A DNA stretch of 64,000 nt from an uncultured Desulfobulbus sp. GTDB lineage: Bacteria > Desulfobacterota > Desulfobulbia > Desulfobulbales > Desulfobulbaceae. The stretch is from contig NZ_OY760916.1 in NCBI RefSeq assembly GCF_963664075.1, forward strand, positions 3,741,001 to 3,805,000, written 5' to 3'. Within the stretch, counting starts at the first letter, position 1. Each line of letters starts with the position of its first letter. Below are positions 36,140 through 44,912 of this stretch, in pieces. The notes below the pieces were generated by a model, which saw only the letters and a program-made list of their open reading frames with translations, did not search any database and was not told the origin of the DNA. The position numbers were made by a program, and so were the translations under genes.

Positions 36140-36622
36140 ATGAATACAACAACAGCTTCAACCAGCCCGTCTCAGGCGACGGCTCCCTCTCTGACCATAC
36201 GAGGCAGAGTCGCTGCCCCTCTGTCTTTTTCCCTGGAGCAACTCAAATCCATGGACTGGCTGGATACTGGCACTCTGCCCATGATCTGCGGCAGTGGTGA
36301 GCCCAAGGGAAAAATCGGCAATCTACGGGGGGTCCTCCTGGCCGACCTGATCAACCAGACCGAGGTCATTGTCACCGCCCACAATGACACCAAAAAAATG
36401 TATGTAGTGGCTGCATCGGATGATGGCTACAAGACGGTCTTTGCCTGGCAGGAAATTTTTAATTCCGCAAATGGCGAGGGCATTCTGGTGATCTTTGAAC
36501 GGGAAGGCGAACCACTCCACGGAGGCAACGGCGAGGTCGATCTGATCTCCTCCCATGACCACCTCACCGGCCCGCGCTACGTCAGCCGTCTCAAGACCAT
36601 AGAAATTATTATGGTGGAGTAA
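36140..36622 (+). CDS. Stand-alone molybdopterin-binding (sulfite-oxidase fold) domain protein
   Basis: 160 residues. LEQLKSMD, LPMICGSGEPKGKIGNLRG with VLLADLI, ASDDGYKTVFAWQEIF and DHLTGPRYVSRLKTIEI match the oxidoreductase molybdopterin-binding domain (PF00174), with the cysteine in ICGSG at the position of the metal ligand. There is no signal peptide and no partner haem or dimerisation domain. It lies 105 bases after modB. It may bind a molybdenum cofactor or act as a carrier. An enzymatic role is unproven. Confidence 0.72.
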   Translation: MNTTTASTSPSQATAPSLTIRGRVAAPLSFSLEQLKSMDWLDTGTLPMICGSGEPKGKIGNLRGVLLADLINQTEVIVTAHNDTKKMYVVAASDDGYKTVFAWQEIFNSANGEGILVIFEREGEPLHGGNGEVDLISSHDHLTGPRYVSRLKTIEIIMVE

Positions 36623-36669
36623 CCACCTGCATTTGAGAGGGCGAGCGTATCTCAATTTGTGCCGCCCAC

Positions 36670-36692
36670 CGTTATTCCTTATTTGACTAACG
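36670..36692. promoter_or_regulatory. ModE-box-like inverted repeat, site 5
   Basis: CGTTAT, 11 bases (TCCTTATTTGA), CTAACG. It lies about 220 bases upstream of the first FmdE gene and 48 bases after the molybdopterin-domain gene. The spacer ends TTTGA as in sites 2 and 6. Confidence 0.55.
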
Positions 36693-36727
36693 AACTTATT
36701 CTCTTAACCAACCAGGACTTTGCTCAC

Positions 36728-36750
36728 CGTTATTCTTATTTTGAATAATA
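36728..36750. promoter_or_regulatory. ModE-box-like inverted repeat, site 6
   Basis: CGTTAT, 11 bases (TCTTATTTTGA), ATAATA. The right half-site is degenerate. It is centred 58 bases from site 5, suggesting two turns-spaced binding positions ahead of the FmdE-TonB run. Confidence 0.5.
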
Positions 36751-36761
36751 AATAAAGGGTG

Positions 36762-36892
36762 TCTTGAATAATTAGATTTTTCAATCAAGGCCAAGGATTG
36801 CGCAAAATTTTTCCGCAGGCATATGTCTGATATTCCGAGGATAAAATTTTAAGCGTGACGCCGGGATTGGAAGAAAAAGCAATTATTCAAGA
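36762..36892. repeat. MITE-like inverted-repeat element, copy 2 (131 bp)
   Basis: Twelve-base ends TCTTGAATAATT (36762-36773) and their complement (36881-36892) match copy 1 at 16470-16636. The internal sequence is also shared, but the 18-bp inner inverted pair of copy 1 is absent. It lies between operator-like sites and the first FmdE gene, so it is transcribed or splits the promoter region. Confidence 0.75.
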
Positions 36893-36912
36893 TACCATAA
36901 AGGAGGATCACT

Positions 36913-37542
36913 ATGCTGAACCACGCCGCCTTCACACAAAATCTTAAAGAGGCCGTCGCCTTTCACGGCCACCTCTGCCTGGGACAGATCATAGGTGTTC
37001 GCCTGGCCATGCTCGGACTGCAACTGGTCGGCATACACGATCCGCTGGGCGATGATCGCAAAAAACTCATCGTCTTTGTTGAAATCGGGCGTTGTGCCGC
37101 CGATGCCATCATGACCGTCACCGGTTCACGGGTGGGACGACGCAGCATGAAAATCATCGATTACGGCAAGCTGGCAGCCACTTTCGTCAACCTGGAGACC
37201 GGCGTCGCCTTCCGAATCTTCTCCCGCGATGATGCTCAAAAAAAAGCGCTGGCCCTCTATCCGCTCCTTTCCCCACAGGAGGCTGAAATGCGTGCCTACC
37301 AGGAGATGGAGGATAGCGACATGTTTGCCTATCTTCCGGTCCGGGTACCCATCAAATGCGAAGACATGCCCGGTAAGCCGATCCGTAAGGTCAAATGTGC
37401 CCTCTGCGGGGAATATGTGCTGGATGCGCGCGACATTGACCGCTACGGCCGGCCACTCTGCCGCCCCTGCGCCAGCGGCGAGGCCTACTACGTCATCGAA
37501 CATCCCGAGTGCGGGCGCCTCCCCCGGGCGGTGGGGCAATGA
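36913..37542 (+). CDS. FmdE-family protein with C-terminal zinc ribbon, copy 1
   Basis: 209 residues. FHGHLCLGQIIGVRLAMLG, KKLIVFVEIGRCAADAIM and RRSMKIIDYGKLAATF are typical of the FmdE domain first seen in formylmethanofuran dehydrogenase clusters. The end carries CALCGEYV and CRPCASGEAYY, a treble-clef zinc ribbon. AAAGGAGG precedes the ATG. FmdE function is unknown but its conserved Cys/His suggest metal binding. The next gene overlaps it by four bases. Confidence 0.85.
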   Translation: MLNHAAFTQNLKEAVAFHGHLCLGQIIGVRLAMLGLQLVGIHDPLGDDRKKLIVFVEIGRCAADAIMTVTGSRVGRRSMKIIDYGKLAATFVNLETGVAFRIFSRDDAQKKALALYPLLSPQEAEMRAYQEMEDSDMFAYLPVRVPIKCEDMPGKPIRKVKCALCGEYVLDARDIDRYGRPLCRPCASGEAYYVIEHPECGRLPRAVGQ

Positions 37543-38375
37543 TGTCTTCAGCCACGGTGTCTCCCATGGTTCCCCTTGACTGGAATATTGCCTGGCAGGA
37601 AGCCCTGAAACAGCGCAGTTACGACCGGCACGACTCTGATCACTGGAATCAACGGGCAGCTTCCTTTGCCCAGAATGCTTCCAAAAGCGACTATGCCGAT
37701 CACTTTGTCCGCCTGCTTACGCCACAACCGCACTGGAGTGTCCTTGATGTCGGCTGTGGTGCCGGGACCCTGGCCATCCCGATCGCGCCCCTGGTGCGTC
37801 GGGTGACAGCCATTGATTTTTCAGAAAACATGATTGCACTGCTCAACGCCCACTGCATAGAGCACGGCATCGCCAACATTCACACCCGTGTCACCAGCTG
37901 GGAAGACGACTGGTCCCTGGCTGGCATCGAACAACACGATGTCGCCATCGCCTCACGCTCCCTGGTGGTTGACGACCTGCGAACCGCACTGAGCAAACTC
38001 GACAGCCGGGCACGGCACCGGGTCTACATAGCCTCTTTAGTAGGAGACGGGCCCTTTGATCGCCGCATATTCGATGCCATCGGCCGCAACCTCAACCGAG
38101 GGCCGGATTACATCTACGTTTACAACCTGCTGCACCAGATGGGCATTCATGCCGAAATCCGCTTCGTCTTTAACGGCGGCGGCAACAAGGTTTTTCAGAA
38201 CATCGACGACGCCTTTGAAAGATTCAACTGGATGCTCGGCTCTCTCACTCCGGAAGAAGCGATCAACCTGCGCCGTTACTTTGAACAACACCTCTGCAAA
38301 ACAAGAGGCGGCTGGACACTTGCCTATAAACACACGGTCCGCTGGGCGGTCATTTACTGGAACAAGGGACATTGA
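37539..38375 (+). CDS. SAM-dependent class I methyltransferase A
   Basis: 278 residues from the ATG at 37539 that overlaps the FmdE stop (ATGA). Motif I VLDVGCGAGTLAIPI, acidic loop AIDFSE and motif RSLVVDDLRTAL indicate a Rossmann methyltransferase. The substrate is unknown. The coupled position suggests it acts with FmdE. Confidence 0.82.
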   Translation: MMSSATVSPMVPLDWNIAWQEALKQRSYDRHDSDHWNQRAASFAQNASKSDYADHFVRLLTPQPHWSVLDVGCGAGTLAIPIAPLVRRVTAIDFSENMIALLNAHCIEHGIANIHTRVTSWEDDWSLAGIEQHDVAIASRSLVVDDLRTALSKLDSRARHRVYIASLVGDGPFDRRIFDAIGRNLNRGPDYIYVYNLLHQMGIHAEIRFVFNGGGNKVFQNIDDAFERFNWMLGSLTPEEAINLRRYFEQHLCKTRGGWTLAYKHTVRWAVIYWNKGH

Positions 38376-38378
38376 ACC

Positions 38379-39050
38379 ATGAAGATTAATGCAGAGCAGT
38401 TTGACACCATAGCCCGTACCGTCTTTGCCCCGGTCTATCCGGTCATTGCTGACCAGATCATTGTCCACACCGGCATCACCCGAGGGGACTGCCTGGATCT
38501 GGGCTGCGGCTCAGGTTACCTCGGGGCTGCTGTCGCCCGAAAAACCGAGCTGAACATGATCTTTTTTGACCAGTCACCTGCAATGCTCAACCTCTGCGCA
38601 CGTACCATCGATGAAAACGGATTGCGGGGTCGGGCCGGACTGCTGCCGGGCGATATTGGCTCCATCGCCTTGCCGGACGACTCCGTGGATCTCATCATCA
38701 GTCGAGGTTCCATCTTTTTCTGGGAAGATCTGGAGCAGGCTTTCCGTGAAATTCACCGAGTCCTCGCCCCGGGCGGCAAAACCTTTATCGGGGGAGGCTT
38801 TGGCAACGCGCTGCTCAAAAAGTCCATTCGTGCCCAGATGGCCCAGCGGAATCAGGGACAAGATCAGTTTGGTCAAAAAATGCGCAGCAACCTGGGACCG
38901 GAAATGCGCCGTCACTTTGAACAAAACCTGCACGCAGCAGGCATCGACAACGCCACCATTATTCAGGACAGCGACATTGGCCTGTGGATCATGATGGAAA
39001 AACCAGGAGTACAGCCCAGGGATGAGACTGCAGTACTCTGCTCAGCCTAG
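38379..39050 (+). CDS. SAM-dependent class I methyltransferase B
   Basis: 223 residues with CLDLGCGSGYLGAAVA (motif I), FFDQSPAMLNL and SRGSIFFWEDLEQAFREI, then LAPGGKTFIGGGFGN. The stretch from SRGSI to GGGFGN is nearly shared with the methyltransferase at 43391, so the two are paralogues. It lies three bases after methyltransferase A. Confidence 0.83.
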   Translation: MKINAEQFDTIARTVFAPVYPVIADQIIVHTGITRGDCLDLGCGSGYLGAAVARKTELNMIFFDQSPAMLNLCARTIDENGLRGRAGLLPGDIGSIALPDDSVDLIISRGSIFFWEDLEQAFREIHRVLAPGGKTFIGGGFGNALLKKSIRAQMAQRNQGQDQFGQKMRSNLGPEMRRHFEQNLHAAGIDNATIIQDSDIGLWIMMEKPGVQPRDETAVLCSA

Positions 39051-39089
39051 GCTCGAAATTGCAGATTCAAAGAAAAAGGAAGGAAAGAA

Positions 39090-41180
39090 ATGTACCAGCA
39101 GTATGCACGCACAGTCCTGGCCGGACAACTGGTCACGACCATTTTTCTGGGGAACGCAACCGTGGCCTTGGCCCAGGGGAGCGAAACCTCAGAAACGAAC
39201 ACCACGCAACAGCTTGACCCCATTGTTGTCGAGGACAGCAGTGAGCAGCGGCAGGATCTCAAGCCCGACAGCCCAACCAACCTCTACCGGGTCGAGGCCA
39301 GCGCACGTTTTGGCACCGAAGTTTTTAGCAAACAGGAGATTCAGGCACTCAAACCAAGCAATGTATTCGACCTGCTCGACAAGGCGGCAGGCGTCAACCT
39401 GATCTACCAGGGCCGACGCAGCCCCTACATCGTTGAAGAGCGAGGCGGAGGTACCTTTACCTATATTATTGATGGCGCGGTGCTGCCCCCTTCAGCCAAT
39501 CGCATCCTCTACAAATTTCCGGTGGCTGCCATTGAAGAGATGCAGGTGGTCCGAGGGGCTACAGCCCTGACTTTAGGACCATCGATTCCCATTGGCGCCT
39601 CGAATTCAGGGGCTGGGCTCAACACTGGTTTTGTCATCATCCGTACCAAACAACCGCAAAAGGCAGAGGGAACACTCACCGCATCTGCGGAAAAGGCAGA
39701 AGGCGGACATCCCATCGAAACCAGCGAAAGCATCTATGTGGGCACCCGATTTGGCGGGGCGAAAGAAGGAAAACCCGCATCCCCTCTTCAGGGCTACCTC
39801 GCCGGCCTGGTGAGCAATATGGATCGTCCCAGTCAACAGAGTTGGTTTGATGGCCGCTCCAATACCGGTGGGATGGCCAGTGCAGGCTTTAGCTACGGCA
39901 AATTCAACCTTAACCTGATGGCCTATAAAGACTCCGGCACCATGGAGATGCAGCGTGGCGTAGCCATCGATGGCAGCCTGATGGATCAAAAATGGTGGTA
40001 TGACCCGCTTGAGACCGAGCTCTACACCAGTGACATGGCCCTGCAGTGGACGCCCAACCAGACCACCCTGTTCAATATCTTTAAGGTGCAATACGAGCAG
40101 CGCGAGCACGATACAACCTTTGGCGCCAGCACCACCACACTGCGCGAGTTCAGCGAAGAGACCTCAGGCTTTGGCCTGCGTCACAACGCCCGCTTTGGCA
40201 ACACCCTCATCCAGGCCGGCTGGCAGATGTCCAATTCCCAGGGATTTGGCCCCAACTTAAGCAGCGCCTATAACCGCTACGATACCACCATTAATGGCTG
40301 GTCGGTCTCGGTGGAGCAAAAACTCTTTGACGAACACCTCGTGCTTGATGCCGGCTATCGCCAGGACCAGAAACATATCGACTATTCCAGCAGATCTTCA
40401 GCAAGTGACGCCGCCAACAACAACGTCGATATGGCCCCGGCAAAAATATTTGCGCTGGGGGCACGCTACCGGATTAACGAGATGTTCGCCCTCAATGGCC
40501 GCTATTACTACGGAGACCAGGGAACAGCCGAAGATTTTTCCATGCGCTCACTCAGCGGTGATCTCGATGCCGAGCGCCAGGAGCGTATGGAGCTTGCGCT
40601 TGAAGCTGAGCTCACCCCCTGGTTTCACCCGACGCTTACCTATTTCGACATTGATACCGCAAATGCTAAGTCGGCCAGCAACACCACCTACACCGTCGGC
40701 GGTGAGACCTATTACTACTACAATCAGTCCGATGAGCGCAGACGCGGCCTGGAGTTGATGATCAAGGGGAGGATTTTAGAAAACACCAGTTACAGCTTCA
40801 GTTGGACCCGAATGCTCGATGCCGAGACCACCCAAAACGGCATCACCAGTGATGCCATCGGTCTCTCCACTCCGGAAAACATGTTTGGCCTCACCCTGAG
40901 CCACACCTGGCACCCCTACCGGTTCAACCTTTCTATCAAACAGGTGGATCAGTGGACCCAAACCTCCAGCCCCAAGGGGACCTATAACGTGGACGGTATC
41001 GGCGACTACACCCGCATCGATGCCAACATTCAGCGCGACTTTCTCCTGGGTGACACCCTGCTCACCGCCACCCTCTTTGGTCGCAACCTGGGCGACGAGC
41101 ATTACTCCACCCGCTATGTCACCGGCTACTACCCGGACCGGGGACGAACAATTGGATTGGAGTTAGCCTGGGCCTTTTAA
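39090..41180 (+). CDS. TonB-dependent outer-membrane receptor 1
   Basis: 696 residues: signal peptide (about 1-30, VTTIFLGNATVALAQ), plug domain (IQALKPSNVFDLLDKAAGV, GGGTFTYIIDGAVLPP) and a C-terminal 22-strand barrel ending in aromatic ELAWAF. The TonB box is not obvious; DPIVVED near residue 47 is a candidate. Such receptors import metal chelates, cobalamin and similar ligands. Its substrate is inferred to be a metal complex from context. Confidence 0.87.
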   Translation: MYQQYARTVLAGQLVTTIFLGNATVALAQGSETSETNTTQQLDPIVVEDSSEQRQDLKPDSPTNLYRVEASARFGTEVFSKQEIQALKPSNVFDLLDKAAGVNLIYQGRRSPYIVEERGGGTFTYIIDGAVLPPSANRILYKFPVAAIEEMQVVRGATALTLGPSIPIGASNSGAGLNTGFVIIRTKQPQKAEGTLTASAEKAEGGHPIETSESIYVGTRFGGAKEGKPASPLQGYLAGLVSNMDRPSQQSWFDGRSNTGGMASAGFSYGKFNLNLMAYKDSGTMEMQRGVAIDGSLMDQKWWYDPLETELYTSDMALQWTPNQTTLFNIFKVQYEQREHDTTFGASTTTLREFSEETSGFGLRHNARFGNTLIQAGWQMSNSQGFGPNLSSAYNRYDTTINGWSVSVEQKLFDEHLVLDAGYRQDQKHIDYSSRSSASDAANNNVDMAPAKIFALGARYRINEMFALNGRYYYGDQGTAEDFSMRSLSGDLDAERQERMELALEAELTPWFHPTLTYFDIDTANAKSASNTTYTVGGETYYYYNQSDERRRGLELMIKGRILENTSYSFSWTRMLDAETTQNGITSDAIGLSTPENMFGLTLSHTWHPYRFNLSIKQVDQWTQTSSPKGTYNVDGIGDYTRIDANIQRDFLLGDTLLTATLFGRNLGDEHYSTRYVTGYYPDRGRTIGLELAWAF

Positions 41181-41213
41181 ATTGAGGGTGTCTTGAAGAC
41201 AACATGGAACCTA

Positions 41214-41274
41214 TAGGGTGAGCAGGGCGTTGTTTCCTGCCCACCGGGATCAGCCACGAAAGGAATGCACCCTA
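41214..41274. repeat. Short inverted-repeat-ended element between the two receptors
   Basis: Ends TAGGGTG and CACCCTA are perfect inverted repeats enclosing about 47 bases that include a GGGCGTTGTTTCCTGCCC hairpin. It resembles the GTAGGGTG-type intergenic repeats common in many bacterial genomes. No second copy is seen in this window. Confidence 0.4.
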
Positions 41275-41330
41275 CGCGTCCTCCTGGCTGTCACTCCTAG
41301 GAATTACTCATTTTATCTCAAATAAAGACC

Positions 41331-43379
41331 ATGACAATGCAGCAACTATTCAACAAAAGAACATTCTCTCTCAGCGCCTGCACCCTGCTGGCAATGTATG
41401 GCATTGCCTCCGCTGAAACCGCGCAAACCGACGAGCCCATCAACAATGTTTTCACCCTGGGTCAGATCACGATCAGCGACATTGAGGAGGGGAATAACCC
41501 AATCGGCTACGACAGTCTGAGCAAGGAAGAGCTTGTTGATTTCAACCGTGACAGTCTTCCCGAAGCCCTCAACCTGGTTCCCGGTGTGGCCATGACCACC
41601 GGCAGCGGGAATCGCAATGAGTCCACTCTGGCCCTGCGTGGCTTCAATCGCTACCAGGTGCCGCTGACCATGGATGGTATCCGCCTCTACCTGCCTGCTG
41701 ACAACCGCATTGACTTTGACCGTTTTCTTACCCCCGACCTCTCTAAGATCCAGATCTCCAAGGGCTATGTGTCGGTGCTCAACGGTCCCGACGGTATGGG
41801 GGGAGCCATTAACCTGGTGACGCGCAAGCCGGTGAAAGAGTTTGAAGGAGAATTTCGCGACACCATCACCCTCGGCAACGATGGGAAGTACAGTGGCAAC
41901 ATGGTCTACGGCAATATTGGTGGCCGTTATGAAAAGTTCTATTACCAGGCCAGCCTGGAACAGCGTGATGTCGACCATTGGCGGCTTTCCGATGATTTCG
42001 ACTCCACCCTGGCAGAGGATGGCGGTAACCGTGATCACACCGATAAAAAGGACTGGCGCACCAACCTCAAAGTCGGTTTTACCCCCAATACCACCGATGA
42101 GTATTCACTGAATTTGATGCACCAGGCCGGTGAAAAGCATGGCATCGGAGCGGTCACCGGCACCTCCACCATCAGTCTCTGGGACTGGCCGACCTGGGAT
42201 GTGACCAGCATCTATTGGCTGGGCCACACCCAACTCAACGCCACCACCTACCTCAACACCAAGCTCTACTATAACGAGTTCAGCAACGATCTTCGGGCCT
42301 ATACCGATCTCAACCTGACCACACCACGCTGGACCAGCTACTACGATGACAACGCCTATGGTGGTTCCATGGAGCTGGGCACAACCTATTTTTCCCACCA
42401 GACCCTGAAAGGCGCGCTGCATTACCGGCGCGATAACCATACCGAGTGGCAGACCACCCACACCTCGGGCTTCACGGAACCCAAACAGGATACCGAAGAA
42501 GAGATTTACTCTCTGGCCCTTGAAGACACGATTCATATCACGCCGAAGCTGGACCTTATTCTTGGCATCAGCCAGGATGAACGGCGTACCATCAAGGCCG
42601 AAGAATATCGAAACGGCCTCTTTAATCAGCCCACCAAGGACAGCTCGGCCACCAACTACCAGGGGGCGCTGGTCTACCGCTATCGCGATCAGGGCAAGGC
42701 ACACCTGAGCCTCTCCGATCGCACCCGTTTCCCCACCATGTTTGAACGGTTCAGCTCACGCTTTGGTGGCGCCCTTTCCAACCCGGGCCTTGATCCGGAG
42801 CGTGCCCTCAACCTGGAGGTGGGCATCTCCGACACCCTGTTTTCCACGCTGCACTACGAGATCAACATTTTCCACAATCGGGTGGACGACGCCATGCAGT
42901 CTGTTGCCGTTGCCTATGGCGGCAGCTGGTATTCCCAGACCCAGAATGTGGGGGAAGCAACATTCCAAGGGATTGAAATCGCCGTATCGACCCTGCTCAC
43001 CGATGACCTGGAGTTGGGCGGCAACTACACCTACATTGACGCCGATATCGACAATCCAGAAAATACGGATGATCACCTCACCGGCACGCCCCAACACAAA
43101 GTCTTTCTCTACGGAAAATGGACGCCCACGGCGGAACTGCAGATTATCCCCTCCATTGAGTACGCAGATCAACGCTGGTCCACCCCAGCCGACGGCAGCA
43201 GCGGCAATGTGCTGACAGGCGATTACACCCTGGTGAATCTGAAAATAGGTTATCAGCTCACCGACAACTGGGATCTTTCCATCACCGGACGGAACCTGCT
43301 GGATAAGAACTATGCGCTCTCCGATGGCTATCCGGAAGAGGGGCGTAATTTTCTCATGACCGCCCGCTACCGTTTTTAA
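41331..43379 (+). CDS. TonB-dependent outer-membrane receptor 2
   Basis: 682 residues: signal peptide to about residue 28 (ending ASAETAQ), plug with LPEALNLVPGVAMTTGSG, LRGFNRYQVPLTMDGIR and GGAINLVTRKP, and a long barrel ending in FLMTARYRF. The pattern is siderophore- or cobalamin-receptor-like. It ends 11 bases before the methyltransferase gene. Substrate unknown. Confidence 0.88.
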   Translation: MTMQQLFNKRTFSLSACTLLAMYGIASAETAQTDEPINNVFTLGQITISDIEEGNNPIGYDSLSKEELVDFNRDSLPEALNLVPGVAMTTGSGNRNESTLALRGFNRYQVPLTMDGIRLYLPADNRIDFDRFLTPDLSKIQISKGYVSVLNGPDGMGGAINLVTRKPVKEFEGEFRDTITLGNDGKYSGNMVYGNIGGRYEKFYYQASLEQRDVDHWRLSDDFDSTLAEDGGNRDHTDKKDWRTNLKVGFTPNTTDEYSLNLMHQAGEKHGIGAVTGTSTISLWDWPTWDVTSIYWLGHTQLNATTYLNTKLYYNEFSNDLRAYTDLNLTTPRWTSYYDDNAYGGSMELGTTYFSHQTLKGALHYRRDNHTEWQTTHTSGFTEPKQDTEEEIYSLALEDTIHITPKLDLILGISQDERRTIKAEEYRNGLFNQPTKDSSATNYQGALVYRYRDQGKAHLSLSDRTRFPTMFERFSSRFGGALSNPGLDPERALNLEVGISDTLFSTLHYEINIFHNRVDDAMQSVAVAYGGSWYSQTQNVGEATFQGIEIAVSTLLTDDLELGGNYTYIDADIDNPENTDDHLTGTPQHKVFLYGKWTPTAELQIIPSIEYADQRWSTPADGSSGNVLTGDYTLVNLKIGYQLTDNWDLSITGRNLLDKNYALSDGYPEEGRNFLMTARYRF

Positions 43380-43390
43380 AGAGGAACTCG

Positions 43391-44011
43391 ATGCAACCCA
43401 AAAACATTCCCCTCTATAACGAGGTGGCCCTCGGCGTCAATGCCCCCGTTTACGCCTACTACGCCCGGCGTATCGTCGAAGAAACCGGCATCACCAGGGG
43501 GCGTTGCCTGGATATTGGCTGTGGTGGTGGCTACCTGGGGTTGGCCCTGGCCCAGATCACCGCACTGGATTTTGTTTTTTGTGATCAGTCAGACGAAATG
43601 CTGACCTGTGCCGAGGAAAATATCAGCCAGTTTGCCTGCGCACAAAGAGCCGAGGTTATCAACGGACCGGTGCAGCGAATTCCCCTGGATGATCAGGCCG
43701 TTGATCTGGTCATCAGTCGTGGTTCCATCCCCTTCTGGGAGGATCTCCCCACAGCCTTTGGAGAGATTTTTCGCGTACTGCGGCCCGGTGGCCAGGCCTA
43801 TATCGGCGGCGGTCTGGGTGATCCGAATACGCGGGAGCACATCAAAAAACTGCGGAGAAAGACCTATCCCAACTGGCAGGAAAAACAGCGTCCCCCGCAC
43901 CACAGCAACCAACATTACGAAGAGGGACTCACCCACGCCGGCATTCATCCTTTCTCGGTGACTCGCAGTGATGAGGGACTCTGGATTCGTTTTAGCAAGG
44001 AGAGACAATGA
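43391..44011 (+). CDS. SAM-dependent class I methyltransferase C
   Basis: 206 residues with CLDIGCGGGYLGLALAQI, FVFCDQSDEMLTCAEENI, VISRGSIPFWEDLPTAFGEI and RPGGQAYIGGGLGD. It is a paralogue of methyltransferase B. The stop overlaps the DUF364 gene start by four bases (ATGA), implying coupled translation. Confidence 0.83.
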   Translation: MQPKNIPLYNEVALGVNAPVYAYYARRIVEETGITRGRCLDIGCGGGYLGLALAQITALDFVFCDQSDEMLTCAEENISQFACAQRAEVINGPVQRIPLDDQAVDLVISRGSIPFWEDLPTAFGEIFRVLRPGGQAYIGGGLGDPNTREHIKKLRRKTYPNWQEKQRPPHHSNQHYEEGLTHAGIHPFSVTRSDEGLWIRFSKERQ

Positions 44012-44895
44012 CCGCCCAACGCCCCGACTCCATCAATGAACTCAGAGAGGTTGCCCCCATCCTGGCCGAGGCAACCAAGGTGTTGCACAGGGTTCACGGC
44101 CCCCACCTGGAGACGATCACCATTGAACGGTTGGTGGTCGGCGTCTTCTTTGTCGGCCTGAAACTCTCAACCGGCGAGGGCGGTGTTGCCTACACCCCGC
44201 CCGAAGCAGTCAAAAATGCTGGCCGCCGCATTCTCCGTGGTGGTTCGCCAACCGTGCGAGGAATGAGCGTTTCTTCCATTTTGGCTGGAGAACTGATTCA
44301 CCCGTTTTCCGGCGTGATCCGCCTGGCAACGCTTAATGCGCTCTCGGTTCCCCTGTTTGCCCATGGATGCTACCGCCTGGAAGGTGGAGATGACCTCTCC
44401 ACCATGGATGCACTCTTTCGCGGCCGCCGGGTCTGCATGGTGGGGGCTATCATTCCCCTGCTCAAACGGCTCAAAGAGCTGCAACCAGCCGAAGTGACCA
44501 TCATCGATCGCAAAAAAGAGACTGAGGAAGAGGCCCAGGAAGGCTACGGCACCTTTGTGCCTCCAGACCAGACAGCGGTGGCTCTTAAAAATTGTCAAAC
44601 CGCCATCTTCACCGGGGCAACCGTGGCCAACGGCTCGATCAGCGAGCTGTTGGCACTCACCCCCTCGGACACAGCCGTGGCGGTGGTCGGGCCCAGCGCA
44701 GGCTTTGTGCCGGATCCCCTCTTTGCCCGCAAGGTGGCTCTGGTCGGCACCTCCATGATCACCGACATTGATCGTGCCCTGGACCTGCTGGCCGAGGGCG
44801 GTGGCGGCTACCGGCTCTTTGACGGCTGCGTGCGAAAAATCAACCTGCCCAACATACCACGTCTGCAACAGCTTGGCCTGGTGCAGGGGTGTTAA
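44008..44895 (+). CDS. DUF4213/DUF364 protein (putative heavy-metal chelation)
   Basis: 295 residues. The N-terminal DUF4213 part has EGGVAYTPPEA. The C-terminal Rossmann-like DUF364 domain has RRVCMVGAIIPLLKRL, TIIDRKKETEEEA, IFTGATVANGSI and AVVGPSAGFVPDPLF. The family is annotated as a putative heavy-metal chelation protein and is often found near metal-chelate transport. It sits between a methyltransferase and the second FmdE. Confidence 0.83.
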   Translation: MTAQRPDSINELREVAPILAEATKVLHRVHGPHLETITIERLVVGVFFVGLKLSTGEGGVAYTPPEAVKNAGRRILRGGSPTVRGMSVSSILAGELIHPFSGVIRLATLNALSVPLFAHGCYRLEGGDDLSTMDALFRGRRVCMVGAIIPLLKRLKELQPAEVTIIDRKKETEEEAQEGYGTFVPPDQTAVALKNCQTAIFTGATVANGSISELLALTPSDTAVAVVGPSAGFVPDPLFARKVALVGTSMITDIDRALDLLAEGGGGYRLFDGCVRKINLPNIPRLQQLGLVQGC

Positions 44896-44912
44896 CTTTG
44901 AGGAAACAGACT

